Of a stretch of 64,000 bases of DNA, positions 32,360-44,954 are shown piece by piece; the first letter of the stretch is position 1, and each line of letters opens with the position of its first letter. Source of the stretch: Avena insularis (lineage: Eukaryota > Streptophyta > Magnoliopsida > Poales > Poaceae); contig CM042684.1 in the NCBI GenBank assembly GCA_023614405.1, forward strand, positions 471,767,650 through 471,831,649, written 5' to 3'. Both the position numbers and the translations under genes were made by a program. The notes beneath the pieces were generated by a model. The model was not told the DNA's origin and did no database searches. It was given only the letters and a program-made list of their open reading frames with translations.

Positions 32360-35300
32360 CTAAGACAACATGTTTCCCATACTTTTCCCAAAGGGGGAAC
32401 GTGGCAGCCTGCTGCCGATGAGATCGCGCAGTTCAAATTCGCTAGGGAACCTCTGTTCAGCTAATTTAGAGAAAACCTGGAAAGGTGGAAGCAATTTCAG
32501 TAAGGAACAGAAACGTTTAAATGCATTACTGCTCAAACCATGTAGGTAAATCAAGCCTTGTTCATGTAGGGAGTTTTTTCTAGGAAGAGGGATAAAACGT
32601 CATTAAAGAAACATCTTTGTGATAACCCAACAAGGCAAAAGGGTACATTCTGTTTATGGAAAAACTTAAATGGAATGAACTTGTAGTCGAAAAATGTGGG
32701 TAATCCTGAATCTTATTTTATGATGCAAGCATGCAGGAAAGCAATTTATGTGTTAACAGGAGAGATACACGAAACATACCAAATCTCCGTTGCAGTAAAC
32801 TTCAAAGGCACCAGAACTTTGCAGGAAAGACTGAGCAAAGTTGCCAAATAGCCAAATTGTCGCCATGGTTCCAAACCTATTGGCACGCAATGAGTAAAAC
32901 CATGGAGGTGGAGCAATGCCAAATCTGGGGAAAATCTGGTCACCAGCCATTATTGTTGCAATGGCTCCAACTTGAAGAACTGGCATAACTTTGCTCAGTA
33001 CCCGTTTGGGGAAGGCTGGGGGATAATTATGCAAGAAAACATTAATGCCAGGAAATGATGTTTCCAGCATGCGCTTCATGGTCATCGCATTTCCCCTGCA
33101 AAATGGAGCTCAGAGGTTTCAGTTTGATCTGTACTTGCAAAGCAATGCAGATAATTCACACGATATTATTTTGGATGGAATATTCTGGTAGGGCATTCTA
33201 CTTAGCACGATCTCATTCAATGTCCTTTTCAAGTAAGATCAGAAAACTCAAAAACAAGAAAACAAGTTCAAGCAAAACCCAGAGTGATAAAAGTAATTAA
33301 CTACTACTGCTTCTTTCTGCTAGAGCAATAACTAATTAAATAGTTAACTGATTTTAGGAATTACTCATGATTATGTTTAAGAGTCCTAGTCTACTAGATC
33401 CATACCACGATTTAGTAATTACTAATTACTCGTAACAATTTCATAATTCACTTTACTGCCAGCTGTAAAATAACTATTAACTCCAGATATTCCATATTCA
33501 ATGATAGCAAATAGGCGTCTTCTCTGATAGAAAGGTGACATGTCATGCTTGCAGTTGCTGGTGCAAGAGAGTGGCCACTTACACTGCAGCAGGCTACAAC
33601 GTGCGTTCTCCTTGTTCCTACAACCTCATAGTGTGGATGGCCAAGGAGTCAAGGAAAGCCAGTGTAACTAGATGATAGGCTGATAGCTAAAACTTGGGAA
33701 GGGTGGGTCGCTGTGCAGTCGTGATTGCAAGAGGAAGCAAAGAAAGAGATATGGAAATGGGTAGAATGAAGGGAAATGGTGGGGTAAATGGCAGCGCAGA
33801 CTCATGGCATTGTTCTCTTAGAATTGGTAAACCATATATCATTCAAAGCTCATATTTTAATACATTGTTAAACGTTGGCATACGTACAGAAAACAGACCA
33901 AAATGATAATGGCAATTTACAACGCCTAAGTACTTTGTGAAAGAATGACCATAAATAGAATTTTGGGCTGGTATTTATATACTTCTCAAACTCTGTAGCA
34001 ACACCGGCCCAATCTTCCTATCAACTTAATGTGATCTGTGTACCTTTCTAATTGTGTATTGACCTATACATTATACTACCTCCGTTCCACAATACAAGAT
34101 GTTTAGCATTCCAAAACATCTTATATTGTGGAACGGAGGTAGTAATTTATAAGAGGCTGCATATAAAATCAGTAGGGGCGTTGGAACTTTGAAACATCCT
34201 TAAGTGTATAACACATGCTACCCAGTCCAGGACTCCCATAAAATGTGTTAACACCATGATAAACGGGTGCAAACAATATATCGAGTTAAATATCAGACAA
34301 TCACCAAGTCTAATTGGAGAACTGATTATTTACTGCTAACCAATTAATTCAAGTTATCTAAGCTGACTTGAAGCTACAAGTCTTTAAGCCCATGAATGTG
34401 CATAATGTCAGCTCATATATTAATGAACAATATGTGTGTTTCCTCACTCCCATTTGTAGGTAAACTCAAGCTAAGTACTGTGCAAACCAGCTGAAAACAA
34501 GGATAACACATAATGCTTAGAAATTACAGAAGTATCATCATTATGAGTTGAAACTAAAGAAAGACTAAAGAAGAAGCCCAAGAAATGTGTATATCAATCT
34601 TTCTTTGACTGCTTAAGTCGAAGGGTCCAGAGAAATGCAGCTTATGAAGTTTGGAAGAGAATGTGAACCATATCTTGTTTAACCGTGCTTTCCAATTTAT
34701 CCTGGGTCAGCATCGAAGTGGCTCTGTCCAGGAACAAGGCCCCAAACAACAGTAGCCTGGGGAATTTAGAATGTGAGCGAAAAGATGGTGATGGAGGTGA
34801 AGATGGCGAAGCAACCATAAGATGCGTTTTGTCAGTATTCTATATTTTGTGCAGCATGGAGACCATTGCTCCAGGACCAGGAGATGGAAGAGCTGTTGTA
34901 ACCGATGAATAAAATTGACCAACAGATGTCCATGCACAGTGGCCATACATGGGTGCATGAGGGATTTTGTTTGTTCTTTGTGGTTTTCTTTGACATCAAA
35001 GTTGATGGTGTCCTTTATTCTTTCTAAAACTCTGGCCGTGACAGTTCTTTTGTTGATCAGTTCTAGGATGTTTCATGTTTGTAATCAGGAGCTGGTAACC
35101 CCAGCACATCTTCCCTATCCCTGTACACTGTTGGCTTCATAACCAAGCCGGCAGAAGGCCTTTTGTCCAAATTAAACAGATGTTATAGTGTGGGAATAAA
35201 CTATGTAGAACGCGCATAGGGGATTGGGGGCTGGAACATATGTTAGGACTTGGGAGGACGAACAAAGGAGATAACAGATCGACAAAATATGAACTCTCAA

Positions 35301-36804
35301 CAAACAAGTTGTTTGTTAGGAGTTCTCCTTCTTCTTGAAGAAACCTACATATCTGTCAGCTCAAACCACATCTCTAGAAGCAAGATTTTGAGGCGTCCCT
35401 ATAACACATCGCTGACATCTTCAAGCTTTCATTATTGAAGAGTGAAAGATATCACAAGTCCTCCATACGTCAGGTTCTATTCCTAGCTCAGCCCTTATAT
35501 GGGAGGACTTACTTGACCCCTGAGTAATAATAATCCAAAGGGTACTAATTCGATCCCTAACTCTAAGCTTATCTCTTTTCTATTTAAATAACTCTTTCCT
35601 AATAATATTCCGTACTTATTTCAACATTTTCCCAATGTCATACCCATGCACATAATAGTGTGTGACTTTTAATGTTTCACACTGTAAGCAAAGCATTCAC
35701 GTTTTCATGAATAATAGCTGCTCCAGTTCCCCACTACCAGTTTAACATGATCGTACAAGTTTAAGAATAACCTTGGAGAAAGTTACCAGACAGCATTCTG
35801 GTACTAGAAAATTCACACTAGTGACCCTAGTGAACTAGAGTACCAAATAATTCACCTCCTAAATCACTTTGCATCATAAATTGGTCCGTCTATGCCAACT
35901 GTGGCAAGCACACAACTACTCCAAACACTCAGTATCCGCTACACTGCACATAGTTTAACTTGATCCGCACAACCAAACTAGCACACCAATTGAGCAAGCA
36001 AGGACCACCATCTGCAGACACACACACTGGTCCAATTAACCAATTGAGCATTCACGTTTTCGTGAACAATAGCCGCTCAAGTTCACCACTACTAGTTTAC
36101 GCCGATCTATAAGTTTAAGAATCAACTTGGAGAAAGATATCAGCCGTTAGCATTGGGTATTAGGAAATACTAGTATTTAACAATCACGGGTGACACTGGT
36201 GAACTGGAGTACCAAACAATCAACCACCTAAATCATTTTGCATCGTTAATTAGTCCCTCTAACTCTGTATCCACTACACTGCGCGTATTTTCACTTGATC
36301 ATTCAGCACAAGAAAACTAACCACACCAGTAGAGCACACAAGCAACTATTAGTCCAAAGAAACAGAGTACACACTGGGCACGAGGACTCACTTGTAGGAG
36401 CAGGATGCACAGAATTGCAGCTCCACGGTGGTGCCGAATCCTGCTCCGTCCAGATCGGGCTGCAGCAATTGCACCAAAATAACGCATCAGTTTGCCGTTC
36501 AGATCGGAGCAGCAGAATTCCGTGCTAGGGTCCGAGGAAAAGGAATTTCAGGCTAGGGTTTACGACTCACCTGTATGGCAGCGGCCGCAGGGTCCGGGTG
36601 ATGGTGGTGCGGCGGGTGGGGGTGATGGGGCGGATGGGGGTGGTGCGGCGGGTGGGGATGATGGGGCGGATGGCCATGGTTGTGGTGCGGGGGGTGGTGA
36701 GGGGGGTGGCGGAGGTGGGGAGGCGGCGGCGCGAAGATGTGGGAGAGGTCGGAGAGGAAGAGGAGCGCGGGGAGGCCGACGAGGAGGAGCTGCACGCGGT
36801 CCAT
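32360..36804 (-). CDS. Selenoprotein-T-like (SelT/Rdx) protein, four exons
   Basis: Exons on the minus strand are 36804-36571, 36459-36392, 33095-32780 and 32476-32360, with donors CAG|GTGAGT, ACAA|GTGAGT and TTTG|GTATGT and acceptors CTGCAG, TTGCAG and TTCCAG. Phases join exactly to 244 residues. The product starts MDRVQLLLVGLPALLFL (a hydrophobic leader, likely signal anchor), then has a His/Pro-rich tract (about residues 26-72) and the thioredoxin-like Rdx domain with FCASCSYKGNA: the C-x-x-C at 95-98 stands where animal SelT has Cys-x-x-Sec. TMKRMLETSFPGI, the hydrophobic VMPVLQVGAIATIMAG, APPPWFYSLRANRFGT, FLQSSGAFEVYCNG and QRFPSEFELRDLIG follow. SelT family members are ER-membrane oxidoreductases; plant versions use Cys. 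Intron 2 is 3.3 kb and hosts a Stowaway MITE and a tandem duplication. All family blocks are present and no break is seen. Confidence 0.92.
34076..34142. mobile_element. Very short Stowaway MITE in SelT-like intron 2
   Basis: CTACCTCCGTTCCACAATA and TATTGTGGAACGGAGGTAG are perfect inverted ends of a 67-bp hairpin flanked by TA at 34074-34075 and 34143-34144. The internal AAGATGTTT / AAAACATCTT arms pair as well. Confidence 0.9.
35693..36340. repeat. 355-bp tandem duplication in SelT-like intron 2
   Basis: GCATTCACGTTTTC opens both copies (35693 and 36048). Parallel words follow: AAGTTTAAGAATAACCTTGG / AAGTTTAAGAATCAACTTGG, GGAGAAAG, GAGTACCAAA, CACCTAAATCA and ACTACACTGC. The copies are clearly diverged. 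The right copy ends close to exon 2 (36392), so the duplication may have carried intronic regulatory sites. Confidence 0.8.
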
Positions 36805-37640
36805 GGCTTGCTGTACCACCACCGCCTTCGCGTCCTCGGATTCCACGACCCGCTGTTCTTTTTTGGAGACGAGGAAAGGAGAGCGGAGCAGGTGGAAGGC
36901 GACCGTCAAACCGCTAGGCGGGCTCCGGTGATGTGGGTCCCTATTGTCAGTGGGCTCTAACCTCGTTGCGGGGAATCTTCGAGGGCTCCGGCTCGGATGG
37001 AGACGTCCACTTACGTGTGATTGGGTTGTGGCTTCGGCCTTTCCGGGCTTCAACAGCCCATGACGGCCCAACTACGGGTTCGTCCAGAAAACAGACTCCT
37101 AGTGTGTGTGTGTTTTTTGCAAATGAAAACATACTCCCACTTGTGAGTACTGAAAAACTGAAATGGGACCATCGACCCATCCAACTCTGGACACTCGATA
37201 GCTACTTGAGTTGCAGTTCTCTCTCACCTACAAAAACGTGTAGGTGTCTCTGGAAAAAGAGAGATCGGCAACTTGCATGGCAAGGGAAATGTTCCATCAT
37301 GACCAGGTAGAGAGGTAGACAAACCGATGTTCCTGCGAGTCAATAAAGTTTGATCCAAATCAGTTTGGCACGCTTTATCTTTGCAATTGGTCAGAAGAGT
37401 GTCGAACGAATTCTGGATTACCAGGTCCTACCGGCAACTTTCGTATACTGTACTTCAAGGCTTAAAGTTCAAAGGCGTGTTTGGTAGGCTGCGGTCTTTG
37501 CAACCAGAAATCTAGAAGACACAAATAGTCTGATTGGTTGCTTGTTCTCCGCATTGTTACATTGCAACCTCAAAGCATCCCAAACATAGCAAAGGTTCGA
37601 ATCAATCTTTTTAGTGAGCTATCCTCGTTGTGCACTCTCG
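36805..37640. other. Upstream region of the SelT-like gene
   Basis: Expected to contain the 5' UTR and promoter of the minus-strand gene starting at 36804. The first 250 bp are GC-rich and carry an in-frame open extension to 37071 that lacks family similarity and is treated as 5' UTR. No transposon ends were seen. Confidence 0.45.
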
Positions 37641-38330
37641 GGATGCAACTTGTACATGAGGTTGCTTTTCTCCTGAACTACTTCTTCCTAACCATTTCTA
37701 ATTAATTAGCACAAACACATTTCGATTCAAAATAAGTTCTACATGAGAAAATGCACGTCAATGGATTCCATTCTGACAACCAGCACCGAGTTTTGTTAAG
37801 TTCATCTTCACACATTCGTGTTCATATTTGGAGCCTTTTTTGACGAATTTTGTCATATTCATCGCAAATAGTCAGCCATTCGAAATTTCCTTTCACGAGT
37901 AGCTCCGCCTCTCGCTATACACACAACTCTCGTGTTCTAAATTTTTGTTCCGATGGACACAGAAGAATATACTTGTAGCTCTCAACCTCTACGTGAGGTT
38001 ATTTCTCAACTGTGTTCTCTCTCCCTTAAACCGCTTCTTTACTATCCCTTCTAATTAGCACAACCATTTTTTGATTTGAAATAATCTCAACAAGAAAGAG
38101 ATGCACGTCGGTGATGGGGTTTCATTCTGACAATCAACACCGAGTTTCATTAGTTGTATCTTCACAAATTTGTGTTCATGTTTGGAGCTTTTTTTACGGA
38201 TTTCATTAGATTCATCGCACATAGTCGACTGTTCGAACGTCTTTTCAGGAGTAGCTTCACCTCACTGTTTCGCGCAACTCTCGTGTTGTAAGTTTTTCAT
38301 TTCGATGGTCGTAGACGAATAGATATGTAG
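37640..38330. repeat. 354-bp tandem duplication beside the CACTA end
   Basis: CTGACAACCAGCACCGAGTT (37773) recurs as CTGACAATCAACACCGAGTT (38127). Around it GTGTTCATATTTGGAGC / GTGTTCATGTTTGGAGC, ATTCATCGCAAATAGTC / ATTCATCGCACATAGTC and CAACTCTCGTGTT recur in the same order. The CACTA terminus at 38334 abuts the end of the second copy. No coding function recognised. Confidence 0.8.
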
Positions 38331-38989
38331 TAGCACTAGTGCAAAACGGGGCATTAGTCCCGGTTCGTTGGGCCTTTAGTCCCGGTTTCGGGGCTAGGCA
38401 ACCGGGACTAGAGCCCCCCTTTAGTCCTGGTTCTGTTACGAACCGGGACTAAAGGTGCTCCATGTGGCTGCCGCGGAGAGCGGGGGGTGGAGGACCTTTA
38501 GTCCCGGTTCAGATTAATCGATCTCTGTCATGCATAAAATGCCCCAATACTCATGTCAGCGGCAGCGGTGGCTGTCGCCATGGCAGTTTTTGGGCGTTTT
38601 CAGCTGCAGGAGGGAGAGGTGTGGCGTAAGTCACGCGCCGAGAGATGATATATGTACAACTACATAAATGCAGGAACCATTACAGAACATCGTCATGAAT
38701 ATAGAGATCGAAGTATTCTTCGGAATGTACAGAAATGAAGTAACCATGCATTACAGAAGGCATATATACAATATAATTTCTCTTACGATTCCTAATGCAT
38801 AAATACATATTCTTTGTAGTATTCTGTGTATGGATCTATGACCTCCTTATTTAAGAATCCCGCCAATTCCTCTTGAATTGCTCGTACGCGGTCTTTTTCT
38901 AGGAGACCGTCCCGCATTCGTTTGATCTAATTTAAAGAAGGGGATCTTTAATATATATGAATGAAACTCAACACAACTGATGGTAATAA

Positions 38990-41900
38990 AATAAGATTGT
39001 GAATATTGTTTATGTACTGCAAGTTGTTGTGGAATTCTGCCCAGCTCACTTGTCGTCTGGCGAATGTACTCGCAAACATAGTATCCACATAAATTATTCC
39101 TGACTTCCTGCCCCAAACACTTAATCAGAATAGATTTCAATCAAAATAATAATCAAGCATGATAAACAAGAACCAAAGAGATGCACGGACCTAGCTATAG
39201 TACTACTTACATTGAGTTGTTGAAATCGCAGCTACTCTTGCCATTCACCCCTAACAACCTTGGTGAACCGTTTTTAAACCCTACCCGGTAAAGAAAATGA
39301 GTAAAGGAGTTATTAATTACTTGATATCAGGAAATGAATGAAAGATGCTGATATAGTGCGATAATGATTGAAGTTATCTCTGGAGCATTTCAATCAGGTT
39401 CGCCTATATCCGAGGGTCTTTACGTTTCGAGTCCATGACCAGTACTTTTCCTTTGTCAAGATGAATGATTAGCAGCATGAAGTGGAACCTGCGCACGCAT
39501 AACTTATCAATTATACTTAACATCGAGTAAATAAAATCGAATGTGTATAAGACAGTAACACTCACTGGAAGTTGTAAGGAAATAATATTTCTGTTTTGTT
39601 TTGTTGTTTTAGTAGAAACTTTAGCAAGTAATCCTCTATTTTCTTGGCGTTATTTACAGTATATTCATGAATTCTATTTGGATCAATGAACCCAAGGTCA
39701 TAGATCTGTTCTCTTTTGCATTCCATAATCTTCATTCTGTATAATATCGTACAAAATAATATAGCGAGGATAATTATACATGCAATAAACAAGCCGAGTT
39801 AGATACTTAATTACATAAATAAATCACTTACAGACAGTAGCAACGGATGAGAGATATGTCGAGGGCGTCTTGATTGAATAACTGAAATAATTCCGTGAAG
39901 TTAATGTGTATCTCGTCGTTTTCATGGAAGTAATGTTCATCCCTAACTCCCACTATGAGCATGATCGTGCCTTCCTCTAAGGCTCGCATATACCAATCAT
40001 GCAATTTCCGCATTTGTGTTTGTAGAAGCGGGACCTCCTCAGGTCTGACGAGAGGCTTCCCGTACTCGTATTTGTATGCGTCTTTAGCCATGGGTGTGGC
40101 TTCTGTGCCTAATTATTGACCAACAGTCATACCAAGATCGCTAGTTGTTTGTGCAACTAGTCGTGCAACCTCCGGATCTCGATCGGATAACACTTTCAGT
40201 GGGGGGGGGCACGATTGGTTTTTTCTGTTCTCCGAGCTGGTGAATTGTTTTCCCGCTTATATTGCTAGTACCTCTCGACTACTCCACATTCTTCTTATGT
40301 GACTTCATAATTGAGCAGTCATAGTCTGATACCAGATTGTCTGGCCTTGGTCGCTCAAGTAGGTTCACAAAGTGTTGCATCGTTTTCGGTGCTATGTATT
40401 GCTTTGGTGGGGGCTTTTTCGGTGCAGGCTGGTGTTTGACATCTTCAGCCACGACCCGATCGAGTTCCTTATCAGTCATGTCATAAGGTAACTTGGGAGG
40501 TTCTGCCTTGGCTTTCTTCCTACCTGTTGATACTTTTGTCCTTGTACATGCTATAGTACTAGCCACCGTAGCGCCAGTGCTCTTCCGCTTTTGCAACCGG
40601 GGCTGAGGCAGCGGAGTCTGCTGACACGCCGGAGACGGCTGCGGCAACGGAGATTGCAGACGCGCCGGAGAGGGCTGAGGCAGCAGAATCTGCTGACGTG
40701 ATGGAATCTGTAGACGCGATGGAGATAGCTGAGGCAACGAAGATTGAGTTGGATTGCAACTGGGAGAATTTGGTGGCCTTGGCATGAAATTTGGAAGCAT
40801 GATGTTTTCATGTTGCCATAGAACAGTGTCTTTCCTGGCTTCTCCTAGTTCAGTCAGATCCCCTTCGCCTGCAGGGAAGTCAAGATTTACGTGCTCAAAT
40901 CCCTTCATAACTTTATCTACCCTGACAACAACGTAGCCATCTGGAATTAGAGAGCAATGGGTAAGTTGGTCTAGGTCCAGAAGGTAAGGCAAAGCCGACC
41001 GCCACCTTTACGGATATGTGATGACCCACAAGTATAGGGGGTGTATCGCAGTATTTTCAATAAGCAAGAGTGTCGAACCCAACGAGGAGCAGAAGGTGCT
41101 GGCGAGTGGCTAGGAGCAGGAATTCTCTGTAAATACTTAGCAAACGGATTTTTAGGGGTTTTTGATAATGCAGGTAAATAAAGTACGAGTAAATAAAAGA
41201 TAATAAGAATAAATACAGCAAGTGGCCCAATCCTTTCTTTAGCAAAGGACAAGCCGGTTGTATTACTTAAGATGACCAAATGTTCTCGAGGACACATGGG
41301 AATTCCGTTAAGTGCTTTCGCTGCATATAGTTGATTAATCTTCTTTAGTTTGCTAAGTGTTGTGTGGGTGAACCTGTGCTAATGTACCGACCTTCCTAGG
41401 ACTAATACATACTTGTGATTATACCCCTTGCAAGCATCCGCAAGTACAAGAAAGTAATTAAGGTAGAAACCTAACCACAACTTTAAACTCTAAGACCCTG
41501 ACGTCCCTTGTGCAATGGTTTCTTAACGGGGGTTCAGGTTTCTATTACTCCGGCAACCCCTACAATTAGTATCCAAATACACAATGCATTCCCCTAGGCC
41601 CATATAGGTGAAGTGTCATGTAGTCGACGTTCACATGACACTGCTAGAAGAAGTACACCACAACTTAAATATCAAACTATTGAATCTTTCTCAACATAAT
41701 TCCACTACTAACAACATGACTTCTCCCATGTCCTCAAGAACAAAACGAACTACTCACAAGACATCATATGGATCATGATCAGAGATGAAATAATGATGTG
41801 TAACAATCTGAACATAAACGATAATTCAATGGTTCACTCAATAGCATCAACTACAAGGAGTAGTCAACACCAGGAAAGTTTCCCCTAAGAACTATGCAAG

Positions 41901-44017
41901 ATTCAACCCAATTGTTATAGCGGTATGAAGTGGTGATGATGGTGCTGGTGGAGATGATGGTGGTTATGATGATCCCGATAAAGTCCAGCTTGATGGTGGT
42001 GTTGATGGCGACGATCTCCCCTCTCCAGGATTCCCCCGGCAGAATTCTGTCTGCTAGAGAGATCTTTCTCTCTCGGTGTTTTCCACCCCGCAGAGGCGGC
42101 AAAATCTTTCTATGGTCACTCCCCGAGTCTTAGGGTTTTGGGAGGATAATATACACCAGAGGGGAGAGGCTGGAGTGGACCAGGGTGGCCACACCACCTG
42201 GTGGCGCGGCCTGGGGTGGCCTGCGCCAGGGGGTGGTGTGGTCCCCCTGTGGCCCATCTCCACTTCCCCTTCTGGCATTCTTTGTCTTCTAGAAAAATAG
42301 GATTTTCCATGTATTTTCCCAGATTTTCTGGTCTTCACGAATTTCGCCTCCAAATAGCACCTTTTCCATCGGAATCCTGACTGCAGCGGTCCATGCTCCA
42401 AAAGTCATCAACCATGCAAAAACAGATGAAATAACATAAGTATCATCTCTTAATATGAAAAATATCAATGAATAACAATAAATTATGATATAGAATAGTG
42501 ATGCAAAATGGACGTATCAATATGTTCACAACTATCACATGCAACTCGCAATTTTCTGAACCTGTGATATCATCCATGGGGTAGCGACGAGCCATCGTTG
42601 GTGCATCATCATCTATCGGGACCTCCGTGGAAGCCACGCTGCTTTTCTGCTGAGATGGTGGGTCGGTAGCATCGAATGCAGGATCTTCGTCCTGCCGCTG
42701 AGATGGGCCGGTAGCTTGCTGGCTACTAAGTGTGTTTATTTGCTCTTGTTGCATCCTTAATGTTTCTTCTATATGTTGTATCCGGTCTGCCTCCTTGTCC
42801 TTTCTCCTCTGATGGCTTTTATTGGGATATTTCTTCCTATCGTCGGGAAACCCGACCTTCCACGGAACAAAGCCTTTAGTGCCTCTTGTTCTTCCTTTGT
42901 GCTGTTTATTCCCAAGGGCGCGTGTCAGCTTGTTGTTCTCTCTATTGGGGTAGAACTTCCCCTCATGCACATCCTTCACATCAGTTTTCAGGGCTTCTAA
43001 AGGTGCTCCAAGATGTTCTTTCGAATAAATACACTTTCATGTTTCTGGGTTCAACTTTCCCCCATGTCCGTAGAACCAAGACTTTACCCGATCGGTCCAC
43101 CCCGATGTCTTTGGATCGATACCTTTATCAATTAGGTCATTTTCAGCTTTCTCCCACTTAGGCCTGGCAGCCTTATAGCCACATGTCCCCATAACATGGT
43201 GATATTTCTTCAGCGCGGCATTTGCCTTGTTTATTTCGGGTCTTTTCACAGCTACAGCCGATTTCTTATACTCCAAAAATTCCTCCCAGTGATCTCTTAG
43301 CTTCTCTTTCACTCTGGTGAACTCCGGAGTATTTTCTTCCAGGACATACTTCTTGTACAATCTTTTCTTGTGGTCTCTGAATTGTGAAGCCATCTTCTTA
43401 ATAGCCCACTCCTTGACTTTTGGCTCTATGACTTTGTTTTGTGGATCCACCTATGGCAGTAGAGTGAAATTTGTCATGAGCGTATTCCAAATATTATCTT
43501 TGCATCTATCCTCGACATAACTAACTCCACCCGCCTTTGGCTTATTTGATTCTCGAATGGTAATTGGGATAGTGTCCCTAGTAGTAACTCCGTATTGACT
43601 TACAAATAATCTTGTGTTGTGCTCGGGAGCAATCGGGGCACCATCTGCAGCGACTTCTTTGATCGTGAACCTAGCATCAAGGGCCAACTTTTTGTCGGGC
43701 CTCGTTTGCTTCCAGTAGGTTGCTTTGATCCGAAGGGCTAAAATAAGAAAGAATCATTAATATATATTCAAATCAATTAATGCATCTAGTCAGTAGCAGC
43801 TTAATTTATATACCTCGTCATACTTTGTAGTCAAGGTTCTCTCACCATAGCCGTTTCTTCGCTCGAGATCCTCCTCTACTCTCTCACTGGAGCCGTCTCC
43901 TTGCTTGATATCCTCCTCCACTCCCTCACCGGAGTCGTTCAGATACTGCGAGGTGATATCATTATTTTTGTCTATCATACCCTCCAATATCTCTTCTTGA
44001 TCCAAGTCATGATTCAT
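38990..44017 (-). pseudogene. CACTA second ORF (transposase-associated, Ulp1-like C-terminus)
   Basis: In minus-strand order: an acidic start MNHDLDQEEILEGM (44017), KLALDARFTIKEVAAD near 43690, then 43450-43037 with VKEWAIKKMASQFRDHK, ARPKWEKAENDLID and GWTDRVKSWFYGHGG (the conserved middle of Ptta/En/Spm-type plant transposase proteins), GKFYPNRENNKLTRALG, a Gln-rich coiled region EETLRMQQEQINTLSS, and CELHVIVVN, where the solo LTR cuts in. Beyond it LIPDGYVVVRVDKVMKGF, MRKLHDWYM and LFQLFNQDALDISLIRCYCL follow. Then come Ulp1-like pieces: FHFMLLIIHLDKGKVLVMDS near 39450 (His and Asp) and NNLCGYYVCEYIR near 39070 (Cys). A frameshift after GFALP, further breaks and the LTR make it non-functional. 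Confidence 0.75.
41019..42519 (-). mobile_element. Solo LTR of the gypsy family also at 44955-53081
   Basis: The minus strand starts TGATACGTCCATTTTGC and ends CTTGTGGGTCATCA, the same termini as the two LTRs of the complete element, with the same (CAT)n block and GGCCTAGGGGAATGCATTG word in between. Length is 1501 bp. The 5-bp duplication ATATG is exact at 41014-41018 and 42520-42524. No internal region remains, so it arose by LTR-LTR recombination. It interrupts the CACTA ORF. Confidence 0.95.
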
Positions 44018-44239
44018 AGTTTATGTAAAAACTTGCTAGTTATTTCAGTACTATAAATATAGCAAAGCGCTAATAAAGTATAGTGCTATAAACTTGCTAG
44101 TTGTCGCGCCCATCCATCTTCCCTATATGACGCGCGTTGCCGTGCCCGTCCATTGTTCCTATATGGCGCACGTTGTCATGTCCATCCATCGGCCCTATAT
44201 GGCGTGTGTTGCCGCGCTCGTCCATCGGCTCTCCCTAAC

Positions 44240-44665
44240 CACAAATTCAATAGTACTGCTAATACTATACAAATACTACTAATACTATACAAATACTACT
44301 AATACTTCTAATACAATAGTACTAGTAATACTACAAATACTAGTAAACTAATACAAATATAGTACTACACAAATACTAGCTACAATTTGTAGCCTACAAA
44401 TATATTACAAATACTAGCTAGTAATACTACTAAAAAGACTACATAATAAAAGGACTAGTAAATACTACTAAAAATACTACTAAAAAAGACTACATAATAA
44501 ACACATAATAAAATACTACTAAAAAGACAATAAATACTACTAAAAAGACTAATAAAAATACTACTAAAAAGACTAATAAATACTACTGAAAAGACTACTA
44601 AATACTACTAAAAAGACTAATAAAAATATTACTAAAAAAGACTACTAAATACTACTAAAAAAATC
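44240..44665. repeat. AT-rich ACTACTAAAAAG microsatellite-like tract
   Basis: Irregular tandem words AATACTACTAAAAAGACT, ATACTACAAATACTA and ACTAATACTATACAAAT fill the tract without a fixed unit. It lies upstream of the CACTA ORF (minus strand), between that ORF and the GC-rich segment at 44680-44950. Confidence 0.8.
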
Positions 44666-44954
44666 GCCGGTCGTCCCCTGTGCACTGCCACGCCGCCCCT
44701 GCTCGTTGGTCGTCCCTTGCACTGCCGCGCGCGGGTCACAGCACTGCCCTGCCCCTGCTCGTCGTGCTGTTATAACCCTAATTCTAACTCCGACCTAGAT
44801 ATAGAGAGGAGAGGGGCGCACCTGGATGGCAACGACGGCGGCGGCGGTCGGTGCAGTGGTGGTGGCGCCCGGAGCACCTCTGTGTGCACGGACGGAGAGA
44901 AGGAGGCGCCCGGCGGCCGGACGGTGGACGACGGATGGCGAAGGAGAGGAGGAG

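Noticed and set aside
34680..35440. Possible extra exon or embedded gene in SelT-like intron 2
   Set aside because: Open frames are short, without splice sites in register or recognisable domains; exon phases of the SelT-like gene close perfectly without it.
36492..36960. Plus-strand Gly/Gly-Ala or Met/Arg/Val-rich proteins
   Set aside because: They are antisense shadows of the His/Pro-rich exon 1 of the minus-strand SelT-like gene.
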